Both the position numbers and the translations under genes were made by a program. From Steroidobacteraceae bacterium (lineage in GTDB: Bacteria > Pseudomonadota > Gammaproteobacteria > Steroidobacterales > Steroidobacteraceae), in the NCBI GenBank assembly GCA_019634915.1, contig JAHCAN010000008.1:1-64000 (forward strand): a stretch of DNA of 64,000 nt, given 5' to 3'. Under the pieces are notes generated by a model. It did not search any database. It was not told the DNA's origin and saw only the letters and a program-made list of their open reading frames with translations. Within the stretch, counting starts at the first letter, position 1. The number at the start of each line of letters is the position of its first letter. This document shows, piece after piece, positions 1 through 8,266 of the stretch.

Positions 1-62
1 GCGCGGGCCGCCCGTGGGTCGCACGCGCCGCCCGCGGCAGCACGGACTGGAGCGAGTTCTGA
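1..62 (+). CDS. Methyl-accepting chemotaxis protein, C-terminal end only (partial)
   Basis: Only the last 19 codons are in the window, read from position 3 to the TGA at 60-62. The protein ends in DWSEF. This fits the xWxxF C-terminal pentapeptide of chemoreceptors (NWETF in E. coli Tar), which tethers the methyltransferase CheR and the methylesterase CheB. The preceding residues are Ala/Gly/Arg-rich, as expected of the flexible linker. The TGA overlaps the ATG of the cheY-like gene (TGATG), and cheR and cheB follow in the same operon. The sequence shows only the tail, so the receptor identity rests on the pentapeptide and on context. Confidence 0.6.
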   Translation, partial: AGRPWVARAARGSTDWSEF

Positions 63-424
63 TGGCGCGCATCCTCGCGGTCGATGATTCGGCGGCGATG
101 CGCCGCATCGTCGGCACGACGCTGCAGGCCGCGGGGCACGAGGTCGTGCAGGCCCGCGACGGCCGCGAGGCGCTCGAGATCGCCCGCGGGACCACGCTCG
201 ATCTCGTGCTGACCGACGTCAACATGCCGAACCTCGACGGCATCGGCCTCGTGCGCGCGCTGCGCGGCATGCCGGCCTATGCGCGCACGCCGCTGATCGT
301 GCTGACCACGGAAGCGGGCGCCGAGAGCAAGCATCGGGGGCGCGAGGCCGGCGTCACCGGCTGGGTGGTCAAGCCGTTCAACCCCGAGCGGCTGGTGCAG
401 GCGATCGCCGGAGTGCTCGGATGA
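62..424 (+). CDS. CheY-like single-domain response regulator
   Basis: A 120-residue stand-alone receiver domain, the usual CheY length. The acidic pair is D8-D9, the phospho-acceptor is D52 in LTDVNMP, the switch Thr lies in VLTTEA near residue 82, and the conserved Lys is K104 in VVKPF. ATG 62 was chosen because a longer reading would add an Arg-rich stretch that overlaps the receptor tail. It overlaps the receptor stop upstream and cheR downstream (ATGA), so it is translationally coupled to both. It probably takes phosphate from a CheA encoded to the left of the window and acts on a motor or another output. The exact output cannot be told from sequence. Confidence 0.88.
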   Translation: MARILAVDDSAAMRRIVGTTLQAAGHEVVQARDGREALEIARGTTLDLVLTDVNMPNLDGIGLVRALRGMPAYARTPLIVLTTEAGAESKHRGREAGVTGWVVKPFNPERLVQAIAGVLG

Positions 425-1251
425 GTTCGCGGCGCGAGTTCGCCTACACGGATGCCGACTTCGATGCGCTCAGGTCGCGGGTGCTCGACGATACCGGCAT
501 CCGGCTCGGTGACTCGAAGCGCGAGCTGGTCTACGGGCGCGTGACGCGCCGGCTGCGCGCGCTCGGTCTCGACAGCTTCAGCGCCTATCGCGCGCTGCTC
601 GAGCAGGACGACGGCCGCGAGCGCGAGGCGTTGCGCAGCGCGATCACGACCAAGCTCACCGCCTTCAACCGCGAACGGCACCACTTCGACTACCTGCGCG
701 ACCAGCTGCTGCGGCCCTGGGTCGAGGCGGGCGCCCGCGAGCGCCTGCGGATCTGGTCGGCCGGCTGCGCGAGCGGCGAGGAGCCGTATTCGATCGCGAT
801 GACGATCGCAGCCTGCGTGCCGCACTGGCAGGGGCGGGACATCCGCATCCTCGCGACCGACATCGACGCGGCGGTGCTCGAGTACGCGCAGGCGGCGGTG
901 TACACGCAGGCGCAGGTCGCGCGCGTGCCGCCCGCCGATCTCGAGCGGCATTTCACGCGCCTGCCGCAGGATGGCGGCGTGCGCTACCGGCTGCGGCCGC
1001 AACTGGCCGCGCTGGTGACCCTGCGCCAGCTCAACCTGGTCGACGAGCTGCCGATGCACGGGCCGCTCGATGCGATCTTCTGCCGCAACGTCGCGATCTA
1101 CTTCGACCGCGAGACCCAGCGGCGGATGTACGCGCGCTTCGCGCGCCTGCAGCGTCCCGGCGACCTGCTGTTCGTCGGCCATTCCGAGAGTCTCTATCGC
1201 GTCACGGATGACTATGCCCTGATCGGCAAGACCATCTACCGGCGCCGCTGA
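421..1251 (+). CDS. cheR: Chemotaxis protein methyltransferase CheR
   Basis: A 276-residue S-adenosylmethionine-dependent methyltransferase that methylates glutamates on chemoreceptors for adaptation. The N-terminal helical domain (about 1-80) contains TTKLTAFNRERHHF. The SAM-binding core follows, with the motif WSAGCASGEEPYSIAM near residue 118, and then LATDID and IFCRNVAIYF. Length and order match CheR. The ATG overlaps the upstream TGA, and the stop overlaps the cheD start (TGATG). The receptor encoded just upstream carries a CheR-docking pentapeptide, so enzyme and substrate are co-encoded. Confidence 0.95.
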   Translation: MSSRREFAYTDADFDALRSRVLDDTGIRLGDSKRELVYGRVTRRLRALGLDSFSAYRALLEQDDGREREALRSAITTKLTAFNRERHHFDYLRDQLLRPWVEAGARERLRIWSAGCASGEEPYSIAMTIAACVPHWQGRDIRILATDIDAAVLEYAQAAVYTQAQVARVPPADLERHFTRLPQDGGVRYRLRPQLAALVTLRQLNLVDELPMHGPLDAIFCRNVAIYFDRETQRRMYARFARLQRPGDLLFVGHSESLYRVTDDYALIGKTIYRRR

Positions 1252-1883
1252 TGCCAGTTGCCTGCCCCGTTGCCTTGCCCGGGTTCGAGCATGTCCAGCG
1301 CGCCTGGGATCCCGAACAGGCCCGCTGGACCGCGCGGCTGATGCCGGGCGAGTACTACGTGACGACGCACGACGAGGCGATCACGACCGTGCTCGGTTCC
1401 TGCATCGCCGCCTGCGTGCGCGATCCGGTGCTGCGCATCGGCGGCATGAACCATTTCATGCTGCCGGACGATGCCGCCGGCGGCCGCGGCGGCTGGCTCG
1501 AGCAGCAGGTCGGGCGCGCGGCCCGCTACGGCACGTATGCGATGGAATCGCTGATCAACGGCCTGCTCAAATGCGGCGCGCGGCGCGACCGCCTCGAGGT
1601 CAAGCTGTTCGGCGGCGGCAACATCCTCTCCGCGCACGCGCACATCGGTGCGCGCAACATCGAGTTCGCGCACGCCTTCCTGCGCGTCGAGGGCCTCACG
1701 GTGCTCGCCGAGGACGTCGGCGAAGCCTACCCGCGGCGGGTCGTGTATTTCCCGGTGAGCGGCCGGGCGCTCGTGCGCCGGCTGAGTTCGCTCGACCATC
1801 GCGAGCTCGCCGCGCGCGAGCGGCATCACCTCGTGCGCCTCGATCGCAGCGCCGGCGGCAACGACGTGGAGCTGTTCGGGTGA
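1251..1883 (+). CDS. cheD: Chemoreceptor glutamine deamidase CheD
   Basis: A 210-residue CheD that deamidates receptor glutamines to glutamates so CheR can methylate them. The catalytic Cys and His are visible as C51 in VLGSC and H68 in GGMNHF, followed by LP. LFGGGNIL is the typical later family motif. It sits between cheR and cheB with start/stop overlaps on both sides, a standard order in adaptation operons. The C-terminal 40 residues are Arg-rich and less conserved. CheD is absent from E. coli but common in other proteobacteria. Confidence 0.95.
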   Translation: MPVACPVALPGFEHVQRAWDPEQARWTARLMPGEYYVTTHDEAITTVLGSCIAACVRDPVLRIGGMNHFMLPDDAAGGRGGWLEQQVGRAARYGTYAMESLINGLLKCGARRDRLEVKLFGGGNILSAHAHIGARNIEFAHAFLRVEGLTVLAEDVGEAYPRRVVYFPVSGRALVRRLSSLDHRELAARERHHLVRLDRSAGGNDVELFG

Positions 1884-2950
1884 GCGCCGGGCGGCCGGTG
1901 CGGGTGCTGATCGTCGACGACTCGGCACTCGTGCGACGCGTGCTGACCGAGGCGCTGGCCGGGCAGGGCGGCATCGAGGTCGCCGGCGCCGCCGGCGATG
2001 CGCAACAGGCGCGCGAGCTGATCAAGCGGCTCGATCCCGACGTGATCACGCTCGACGTCGAGATGCCGGCGATGGACGGGCTCACCTTCCTGCGCAACCT
2101 GATGCGCCTGCGGCCGACGCCGGTCGTGATGGTCTCCTCGCTGACCGCGCACGGCGCCGACGCGACGCTCGATGCGCTCGAGATCGGCGCCGTCGACTAC
2201 CTGCCGAAACCGAAGCTCGGCGCCAACGCGATGCTGGGCGAGTATGCCGCGGCGCTGGCGGACCGGATCCGCGCTGCCGCGAAGGCGCGCATCCGCCCGT
2301 GGCGCGGAGCCGATCCGGCGGCGCCCGCCGCCATCGCGGGCACGCGCGCGGCCAGCGGCGTCGCGCCCACGTCGCGCGCGATGCGACGCGTGATCGCGAT
2401 CGGCGCGTCGACCGGCGGTACCGAGGCGATCAAGCGCGTGCTGGCCGCGCTGCCTGCGGATTCGCCGGGCATCGTGATTGCGCAGCACATCCCGGGCGCA
2501 TTCAGCGCCGCGTTCGCACGGCGCCTCGATGCCAGTTGCGCGCTGCAGGTCCGCGAAGCGACCGACGGGCAGCCGCTGTTGCGGGGCCATGCGCTGGTCG
2601 CACCCGGCGACCGGCATCTCGTGCTCGAGCGCGAGGGCGCGCGCTATGTGTGCCGGCTCGGGGATGGGCCGGCCGTCAATCGCCACAAGCCGTCGATCGA
2701 CGTGCTGTTCAATTCGGTCGCCTGCGCCGCGGGCCGCCATGCGAGCGGCGCGCTGCTGACCGGCATGGGCAAGGACGGCGCGCGCGGCCTCAGGGCGATG
2801 CTCGATGCGGGCGCGGCGACGATCGCGCAGGACGAGGCGACCAGCGTCGTCTGGGGCATGCCGGGCGAGGCGGTCGCGATCGGCGCCGCGGCGGACGTGC
2901 TGCCGCTCGGCGCGATCGCAGCGCGGTTGCGTGAGCTGCAGCACGCATGA
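1880..2950 (+). CDS. cheB: Chemotaxis response regulator protein-glutamate methylesterase CheB
   Basis: A 356-residue two-domain protein starting at GTG 1880, which overlaps the cheD TGA. The receiver domain (about 7-125) has the phospho-acceptor D59 in TLDVEMP. A linker of about 40 residues leads to the methylesterase domain. Its catalytic triad is S177 (GASTGG), H203 (AQHIP) and D299 (GMGKDG). It removes methyl groups from chemoreceptors and completes the adaptation set with CheR and CheD. A longer in-frame reading upstream exists inside cheD but encodes only low-complexity Arg-rich sequence, so the GTG start is preferred. Confidence 0.95.
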   Translation: MSAGRPVRVLIVDDSALVRRVLTEALAGQGGIEVAGAAGDAQQARELIKRLDPDVITLDVEMPAMDGLTFLRNLMRLRPTPVVMVSSLTAHGADATLDALEIGAVDYLPKPKLGANAMLGEYAAALADRIRAAAKARIRPWRGADPAAPAAIAGTRAASGVAPTSRAMRRVIAIGASTGGTEAIKRVLAALPADSPGIVIAQHIPGAFSAAFARRLDASCALQVREATDGQPLLRGHALVAPGDRHLVLEREGARYVCRLGDGPAVNRHKPSIDVLFNSVACAAGRHASGALLTGMGKDGARGLRAMLDAGAATIAQDEATSVVWGMPGEAVAIGAAADVLPLGAIAARLRELQHA

Positions 2951-3021
2951 AGAGCTACAGAAGCGGCGCCGGCCTGCCGATAACCAGCCGTACCGGCGCG
3001 GCCGGTGGAGGTTGATCCGTT

Positions 3022-3918
3022 ATGTCGAATGCCGGTGTCGCGACGACGTCCAGATCCGGATCGCACGATCCGGTTGCACTGTCGTTCGCGCACGCGCTGG
3101 CGCGCGAGCTCGCCGAGGGCCGCGTGCAGCTTCCGGGTTTCCCGAAGGTCGCCGTGCAGGTGCAGCGCGTGCTCGCCGACGAGGACGTGCCGCCGCTGCG
3201 CGTGGTGCGCGCGGTGGGTGCCGAGCCGGTGCTCGCCGGGCGCATCGTGCAATGCGCGAACTCGATCGTGTTCAATCCGGGCGCGATGCCGGTGCACGAC
3301 CTGCGCACCGCCGTGACGCGGGTGGGGCTCGATTTCGTGCGTACGCTGACGATCTCGTTCGCCGTCGCGCAGCTGCGCCAGGCCGCCGAGCTCGCGGTCA
3401 TCCGCCTGCAGCTCGATGCGCTGTGGGAGCGCAGCGTCACGGTGTCGACGCTGTGCTTCATCATCGCGCGCCGCCATACGCGCATCAATGCCGATGCCGC
3501 GCTGCTCGCCGGGCTCCTGCACGGTGTCGGCCGGCTCTACATCCTGACCCGTGCAGCGTCGCTGCCGCACCTGCTCGTCGACGTGGAGTCCTACACGGCG
3601 ATCGAGGACAGCTGCCACGCGGATCTCGCGCGGGCGCTGCTCGAGAGCTGGCGGATCTCCGCCACGATCATCGCGGCGGTCGATGCCCTGCATGCACCGG
3701 AAACGGCGGCCGCGGCATCGGGCGAAGCCAGCCTGCACGACGTGCTGCGTGCGGCGGTCGCGATCGCCGCGACGCCTCCCGCGGAGCTCGCGCGGCTGGC
3801 GTCGGGCGCGGTGTGCCAGCGGCTCGGCCTGACGGCCGCCGCATTCGGATCGATCGTCGAGGAGTCCGCTGCCGAGGTTGAAGCCTTGCGCGCGGTGCTC
3901 GGCCCACAGAAGAATTGA
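3022..3918 (+). CDS. HDOD-domain signalling protein (first of tandem pair)
   Basis: A 298-residue protein dominated by an HDOD domain (about residues 20-220), a catalytically dead HD-like helical fold that is often a scaffold in signalling. Visible family features are ELAEGRVQLPGFP, an NS motif in CANSIVFNPG, and LLAGLLHGVGRLYILTR. No GGDEF, EAL, receiver or kinase domain is attached. GGAGG at 3007-3011 lies 10 nt before the ATG. It is 71 bp after cheB and 19 bp before a close paralogue. The location suggests a role tied to the chemosensory cluster, but the partner is unknown. Confidence 0.85.
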   Translation: MSNAGVATTSRSGSHDPVALSFAHALARELAEGRVQLPGFPKVAVQVQRVLADEDVPPLRVVRAVGAEPVLAGRIVQCANSIVFNPGAMPVHDLRTAVTRVGLDFVRTLTISFAVAQLRQAAELAVIRLQLDALWERSVTVSTLCFIIARRHTRINADAALLAGLLHGVGRLYILTRAASLPHLLVDVESYTAIEDSCHADLARALLESWRISATIIAAVDALHAPETAAAASGEASLHDVLRAAVAIAATPPAELARLASGAVCQRLGLTAAAFGSIVEESAAEVEALRAVLGPQKN

Positions 3919-3937
3919 AGTCCCGAGGAGACAGAAC

Positions 3938-4822
3938 GTGACGACTGGACAGACGGCAGACCCCATCAACCGCCCCAGCAAGGCCGCCTTCGAGTTCGTC
4001 CAGGCCCTGGCGCAGGAGTTGTCGGGCGGACGCATCGAGTTGCCCAGCTTTCCGGACGTCGCGATCCGCGTGCAGCGCGCGCTCGCCGACGAGGACGTGC
4101 GCCCCGATGCGATCGTGCGGATCATCGGTGCCGAGCCCGCGCTCGCGGCCTGGGTGCTGCGCATGTCGAACTCGGCGGCGCTGAACGTCACCGGCCGGCA
4201 GATCACCGACCTGCGCACCGCGGTCACGCGCCTCGGCTTCAATCTCGTGCGCAGCTCCGCGGTGTCGTTCGCGATGTCGCAGCTGACCCGCGCCGAGGAA
4301 CTGAAGGGGCTCGAGCAGCCGCTGCGCGAACTGTGGGATCGCAGCACGCTGGTGGCGGCGATGGCGAACGTCGTCGCGAAGCAGTTCACGCAGGTCAATT
4401 CCGACACGGCGCTGCTCGCGGGCCTGCTGCACGGCATCGGGCGGCTCTATCTGCTGACGCGCGTGCGCAAGTTTCCGGCGCTGTTCACCGACACGGCGTC
4501 CTACAACCAGATCGTCAGCGACTGGCATGCGAATGTCGCCAAGGCGATCCTCGAGAACTGGGATCTCGCCGACGAGATCGTCGCCGCCGTGCACGAGCAC
4601 GAGCAGGTCGACCGCGCGCACGACGGCCCGGCGGACCTGACCGACGTGCTGCTGATCGGCGATCTGCTCGCGTCGTTTCGCGAATGGCCCGATTCGCTCG
4701 AGCTGAACCTGCAGGGCGTGCAGGCGGTCGAGCGCATGCGGCTCGACCGCGCGCGGCTCGAGCGCGTGATCGAGGAGTCGGCCAACGAAGTGGCCGCGAT
4801 GCGCCAGGCGCTCGGACAATGA
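3938..4822 (+). CDS. HDOD-domain signalling protein (second of tandem pair)
   Basis: A 294-residue HDOD protein, clearly paralogous to the gene just before it. Shared blocks include ALADEDV, IGAEPALA, DLRTAVTRLGF and LLAGLLHGIGRLYLLTRV. GTG 3938 was chosen as the start because GAGGAG at 3925-3930 precedes it by 7 nt. A longer ATG reading at 3878 would overlap the previous gene by 41 bp. The central HDOD core is well kept, while the C-terminal helix bundle differs from its neighbour. This supports duplication followed by divergence. The specific function is unknown. Confidence 0.85.
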   Translation: MTTGQTADPINRPSKAAFEFVQALAQELSGGRIELPSFPDVAIRVQRALADEDVRPDAIVRIIGAEPALAAWVLRMSNSAALNVTGRQITDLRTAVTRLGFNLVRSSAVSFAMSQLTRAEELKGLEQPLRELWDRSTLVAAMANVVAKQFTQVNSDTALLAGLLHGIGRLYLLTRVRKFPALFTDTASYNQIVSDWHANVAKAILENWDLADEIVAAVHEHEQVDRAHDGPADLTDVLLIGDLLASFREWPDSLELNLQGVQAVERMRLDRARLERVIEESANEVAAMRQALGQ

Positions 4823-4851
4823 GCGCCGCGACCGGATAGACTGCCGGGATC

Positions 4852-5361
4852 GTGAAGATCCTGTTCGTCTGCCTCGGCAATATTTGCCGATCCCCGACCG
4901 CCGAGGGTGTGTTTCGCGCGCTTGCCGGGCGCGAAGCACCCCAGCTCGCGTTGTCGGCCGATTCCGCCGGCACCGCCGATTACCACGTCGGTGCGCCGCC
5001 GGACCGGCGCACGCAGCAGGCCGCGCTCAGGCGTGGCTATGACCTGTCGGCGCTGCGCGCGCGCCAGCTCGAGCGCGCCGATTTCGGGCGCTTCGATCTG
5101 CTGCTGGCGATGGACGAGAGCAATCTCGCGGACCTGCGTTCACTGGCCCCGGCGGGCGCGCAGGCGCGGCTCGCGCTGCTGCTGCAGTACGCGCCGGATG
5201 CTGGACGCCTGGACGTGCCCGACCCGTATTACGGCACCGCGCGCGACTTCGATCTGGTGGTCGAACTCGTCGAGCGCGGTGCGCGTGGCCTGCTGAAGGC
5301 GCTCGCCGCTCAGTCGTCGCGGCGGGTATCGGCCGGCGGCGTGGCAGCGGACGGCGAATAG
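4852..5361 (+). CDS. Low-molecular-weight protein-tyrosine phosphatase
   Basis: A 169-residue LMW-PTP. The P-loop C-x5-R-S is CLGNICRS, with nucleophile C7 and R13. The general acid is D124 in DPYYG. The start is GTG 4852 (residues MKILFVC). Such enzymes dephosphorylate tyrosine kinases of exopolysaccharide systems or small substrates, but no polysaccharide genes lie nearby. The last 52 bp overlap the 3' end of rne on the opposite strand. The final 15 or so residues ([15 protein letters not shown]) are an extension beyond the usual family end and lie entirely in this overlap. Confidence 0.92.
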   Translation: MKILFVCLGNICRSPTAEGVFRALAGREAPQLALSADSAGTADYHVGAPPDRRTQQAALRRGYDLSALRARQLERADFGRFDLLLAMDESNLADLRSLAPAGAQARLALLLQYAPDAGRLDVPDPYYGTARDFDLVVELVERGARGLLKALAAQSSRRVSAGGVAADGE

Positions 5362-7967
5362 CTCACCGGCCTCGACGACCACACGACGTGCGGCGTCGAT
5401 TCCGCGGGCGCTGACGCCGGTGCCGGCTCCGACGCAGTCGACGCCGGTGCCTGAGGCGCAGCCGGGGGCGCGTTGTCGTTCCGTTCGGGAGCCCGTGCGG
5501 GCTCCGCGAAATCGAACTCGCGATTGCGAGTCGGCGCTTCGCCCGGCTCATGCGCTACGCCACCCACTGATCCCTGGCCTGGCTCCTGCGGCGCATCGCC
5601 GCCGTTCCCGGCTGCGACCGAGGCTGCGTCACGCTCCGCACGATCACGCCCGCCGCCGCGTCGGCCGCGGCGACCGCGCCGGCGCGGCCGGCGCTCGCCG
5701 CGCTCATCGGGCTGCCCGGGCGCCGTGCCCGCACCCTGCTCGGGGCCTGCGCCACCCTCGGTGGCGATCGCGCTTACCGCGGCAACGCCCGCAGCTGCGC
5801 TGGCCGCCGCCGCGCCTGTCGCCGGTGCGTCTGGGCCCTGACCCTGGTTCTGCACGGCGCGTTCGCGCTCGCGCTGTGCCTGACGCTCACGCTGCGCTTC
5901 CCGATCGCGCTGGCGCTGTGCCTCGCGCTGCGGGTCACGCTGCCCGTCACGCGATCCCTCGCGCTGGCCATCGCGCTGGCCATCGCGGGGTGCGCGCTGC
6001 CGATCACGGCCATCGCGGCGGCCGGCGGCGTCATCGCCGTGCCGTGGTGCGCGCTGCCCATCCCGTTCGCCGCCGCGTGCGTGCCGCGTGCGCTCGCCAC
6101 GGTCAGCAGCGCCGCGCTCACCCCGGTCCGCGCGCTCGCCCCGGCGATGCCGGTCACGGCCGCGATCACGATGGTCGCGCTGCGCGTCACGGCGCTGCGG
6201 GCGGCCGTTGCCGGCCTGCGCCGGCTGCGGCGCAGGCGTGGTGCTCGCCGGCGCGTCGCCGTTGAGCCATTCCTTCACGCGTCCCCAGAAGCCGCGGGCC
6301 GCCGGCGCCGCGGGCTCAGCCGCGACCGTTGCCGCCACGGCCACGGGAGCCACGACGATCGGCGCGGCCGTCGCCGGCTGGAAGGTCGGCACCGCGGCCG
6401 GTTCCTGCGGCTTGTGCTGGCCGATACCCGGATCCGGCACGGCGGCCGGCGTCGGCATCTTGTAGGAGGCGCGGCGGAACTCCGGCTGGTCCACTTCGTC
6501 GTGGCGCAGCCGGCGGATCGAGTACTCGGGTGTCTCGATGTTGAGGTTCGGCACGAGCACCAGCTCGACCTCGCTCTTGTCCTCGAGCGTGCGCAGCCAG
6601 TCGCGCTTCTCGTTGATCAGGTAGGTCGCGACGTCGACCGGCACCTCGGCGATCACGCGCGCGGTGCGGTCCTTCCTCATCTCCTCGCCGATCAGGCGCA
6701 GGATCGCGAGCGTCATTGATTCGACGCTCCGGATGCTGCCGATGCCGGTGCAGCGCGGGCAGGTGATGTGGCTCGACTCGTCGAGCGACGGGCGCAGCCG
6801 CTGGCGCGACATCTCGAGCAGGCCGAAGCGTGACAGGTGGCCGATCTGGATCCGCGCGCGGTCCATGCGCACCGCGTCGCGCAGCCGCTGTTCGACCTCG
6901 CGCTGGTTCTTCTGCGACTCCATGTCGATGAAGTCGATGACGATCAGCCCGCCGAGGTCGCGGATGCGCAGCTGGCGCGCGACTTCGTCGGCCGCCTCGA
7001 GGTTGGTGTTGAGCGCGGTCGTCTCGATGTCGCTGCCGCGGGTGGCGCGCGCCGAGTTGATGTCGATCGACACCAGCGCCTCGGTGTAATCGATCACGAG
7101 GCTGCCGCCCGAGGGCAGTTGCACCTTGTGCGAATACGCCGACTCGATCTGGCTCTCGATCTGGAAGCGCGTGAACAGCGGGATGTCGTCGGCGTAGAGC
7201 TTCAGCTTGCGCTGCGCGTCGGCCGGCATCGAGCGCTGCATGTACTCCTGCGCGGTCGCGAACGCGGCCGGGTCATCGACCAGGCACTCGCCGATGTCAT
7301 CACCGAGATAGTCGCGCAGGGCGCGCGACACCGGATCGCTCTCGCGGTAGACGAGGAACGGCGCCGGGCGACCCTCGATCGCCGAGGAGATCTGCGCCCA
7401 CTGCTGGGCGAGGTTGTCGAGGTCCCACTGCAGTTCCTCGACCGCGCGGCCGACGCCCGCGGTGCGCACGATCGCGCCCATGCCCTCGGGGACATTGAGC
7501 GCATCCATCGCCTGGCGCAGCTGGTCGCGTTCCTCGCCCTCGATGCGGCGCGAAACGCCGCCGGCGCGCGGATTGTTCGGCATCAGCACGAGGAAGCGGC
7601 CGGCGAGGCTGATGAAGGTCGTGAGGGCGGCGCCCTTGGTGCCGCGCTCCTCCTTCTCGACCTGCACGACGACTTCCTGGCCTTCGGTCAGGAGCTCGCG
7701 GATGTTCATCCGGCCGCCCTCCGGCGACTTGCGGAAGTACTCCTTCGAGATTTCCTTCAGCGGCAGGAAGCCGTGGCGTTCGGCGCCGTAGTCGATGAAA
7801 CACGCCTCGAGCGACGGCTCGACGCGCGAGATGCGACCCTTGTAGATATTCGCTTTTTTCTGTTCTCTGGACGGTAACTCGATCGACAGATCGTAGAGTT
7901 TCTGACCATCAACCAGTGCGACGCGCAACTCTTCCTGTTGAGTTGCGTTGACCAGCATTCTTTTCAT
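5310..7967 (-). CDS. rne: Ribonuclease E
   Basis: An 885-residue endoribonuclease for mRNA decay and rRNA/tRNA processing, and scaffold of the degradosome. An S1 RNA-binding domain (about 35-120) is followed by the RNase H-like and DNase I-like parts. The catalytic magnesium ligands are D302 (SIDINSA) and D345 (IDFID). The zinc-link cysteines are C403 and C406 (CPRCTGIG). The catalytic half ends near residue 500. After it comes a disordered tail with a likely membrane-binding amphipathic helix at 558-570 and a long Arg/Asp/Gln-rich RNA-binding region (about 590-740), then a second Arg/Gly block ([10 protein letters not shown]). rluC is divergent, as in enteric bacteria. Confidence 0.96.
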   Translation of the reverse strand: MKRMLVNATQQEELRVALVDGQKLYDLSIELPSREQKKANIYKGRISRVEPSLEACFIDYGAERHGFLPLKEISKEYFRKSPEGGRMNIRELLTEGQEVVVQVEKEERGTKGAALTTFISLAGRFLVLMPNNPRAGGVSRRIEGEERDQLRQAMDALNVPEGMGAIVRTAGVGRAVEELQWDLDNLAQQWAQISSAIEGRPAPFLVYRESDPVSRALRDYLGDDIGECLVDDPAAFATAQEYMQRSMPADAQRKLKLYADDIPLFTRFQIESQIESAYSHKVQLPSGGSLVIDYTEALVSIDINSARATRGSDIETTALNTNLEAADEVARQLRIRDLGGLIVIDFIDMESQKNQREVEQRLRDAVRMDRARIQIGHLSRFGLLEMSRQRLRPSLDESSHITCPRCTGIGSIRSVESMTLAILRLIGEEMRKDRTARVIAEVPVDVATYLINEKRDWLRTLEDKSEVELVLVPNLNIETPEYSIRRLRHDEVDQPEFRRASYKMPTPAAVPDPGIGQHKPQEPAAVPTFQPATAAPIVVAPVAVAATVAAEPAAPAARGFWGRVKEWLNGDAPASTTPAPQPAQAGNGRPQRRDAQRDHRDRGRDRHRRGERADRGERGAADRGERTRHARGGERDGQRAPRHGDDAAGRRDGRDRQRAPRDGQRDGQREGSRDGQRDPQREAQRQRDREAQRERQAQRERERAVQNQGQGPDAPATGAAAASAAAGVAAVSAIATEGGAGPEQGAGTAPGQPDERGERRPRRRGRRGRRGGGRDRAERDAASVAAGNGGDAPQEPGQGSVGGVAHEPGEAPTRNREFDFAEPARAPERNDNAPPAAPQAPASTASEPAPASAPAESTPHVVWSSRPVSYSPSAATPPADTRRDD

Positions 7968-8266
7968 TGGCCCCTTCTATGGATGCGGGGGCCGACCGGC
8001 GGGCGGAGAAAGATGAATCGGACGCGGGGATTTCGCGAGGCAAGATATGCTGCACGTTTTATCGACCGCCCCTTGTGGCGCGGGCGGTGCGCCGAAAACC
8101 TTTGGTCCGCCTGAGCAGCGCGAGCGGCGCTCGGGTCGGCCTTCGTGATTGCGATGGCCCCTTCAGCTGGGGCCAACTAACATGCGGCGCGTCGGGATCG
8201 GCATCTGGGCCGCGACCTCGAGCGCCACGTACTTGCACATGATAACAACGGACCTTTTGCAAAACA
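7968..8266. other. Intergenic region between divergent rne and rluC
   Basis: A 299 bp region that must contain the 5' leader and promoter of rne (minus strand) and the promoter of rluC (plus strand). In E. coli the rne leader is long and mediates RNase E autoregulation. The spacing here would allow the same, but I see no convincing structural match. TTGCAC at 8233-8238 is -35-like for rluC, but no -10 stands at the right distance. No convincing small gene was found. Confidence 0.5.

Noticed and set aside
5840..6200. Short tandem-like repeats in the 3' part of rne, considered as a CRISPR array or minisatellite
   Set aside because: Repeat units are irregular, there are no equal-length spacers, and they encode the in-frame Arg/Asp/Gln tail of RNase E.
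7968..8266. Structured autoregulatory leader of rne
   Set aside because: The length is compatible, but I could not identify a conserved hairpin by eye, so it is not called.
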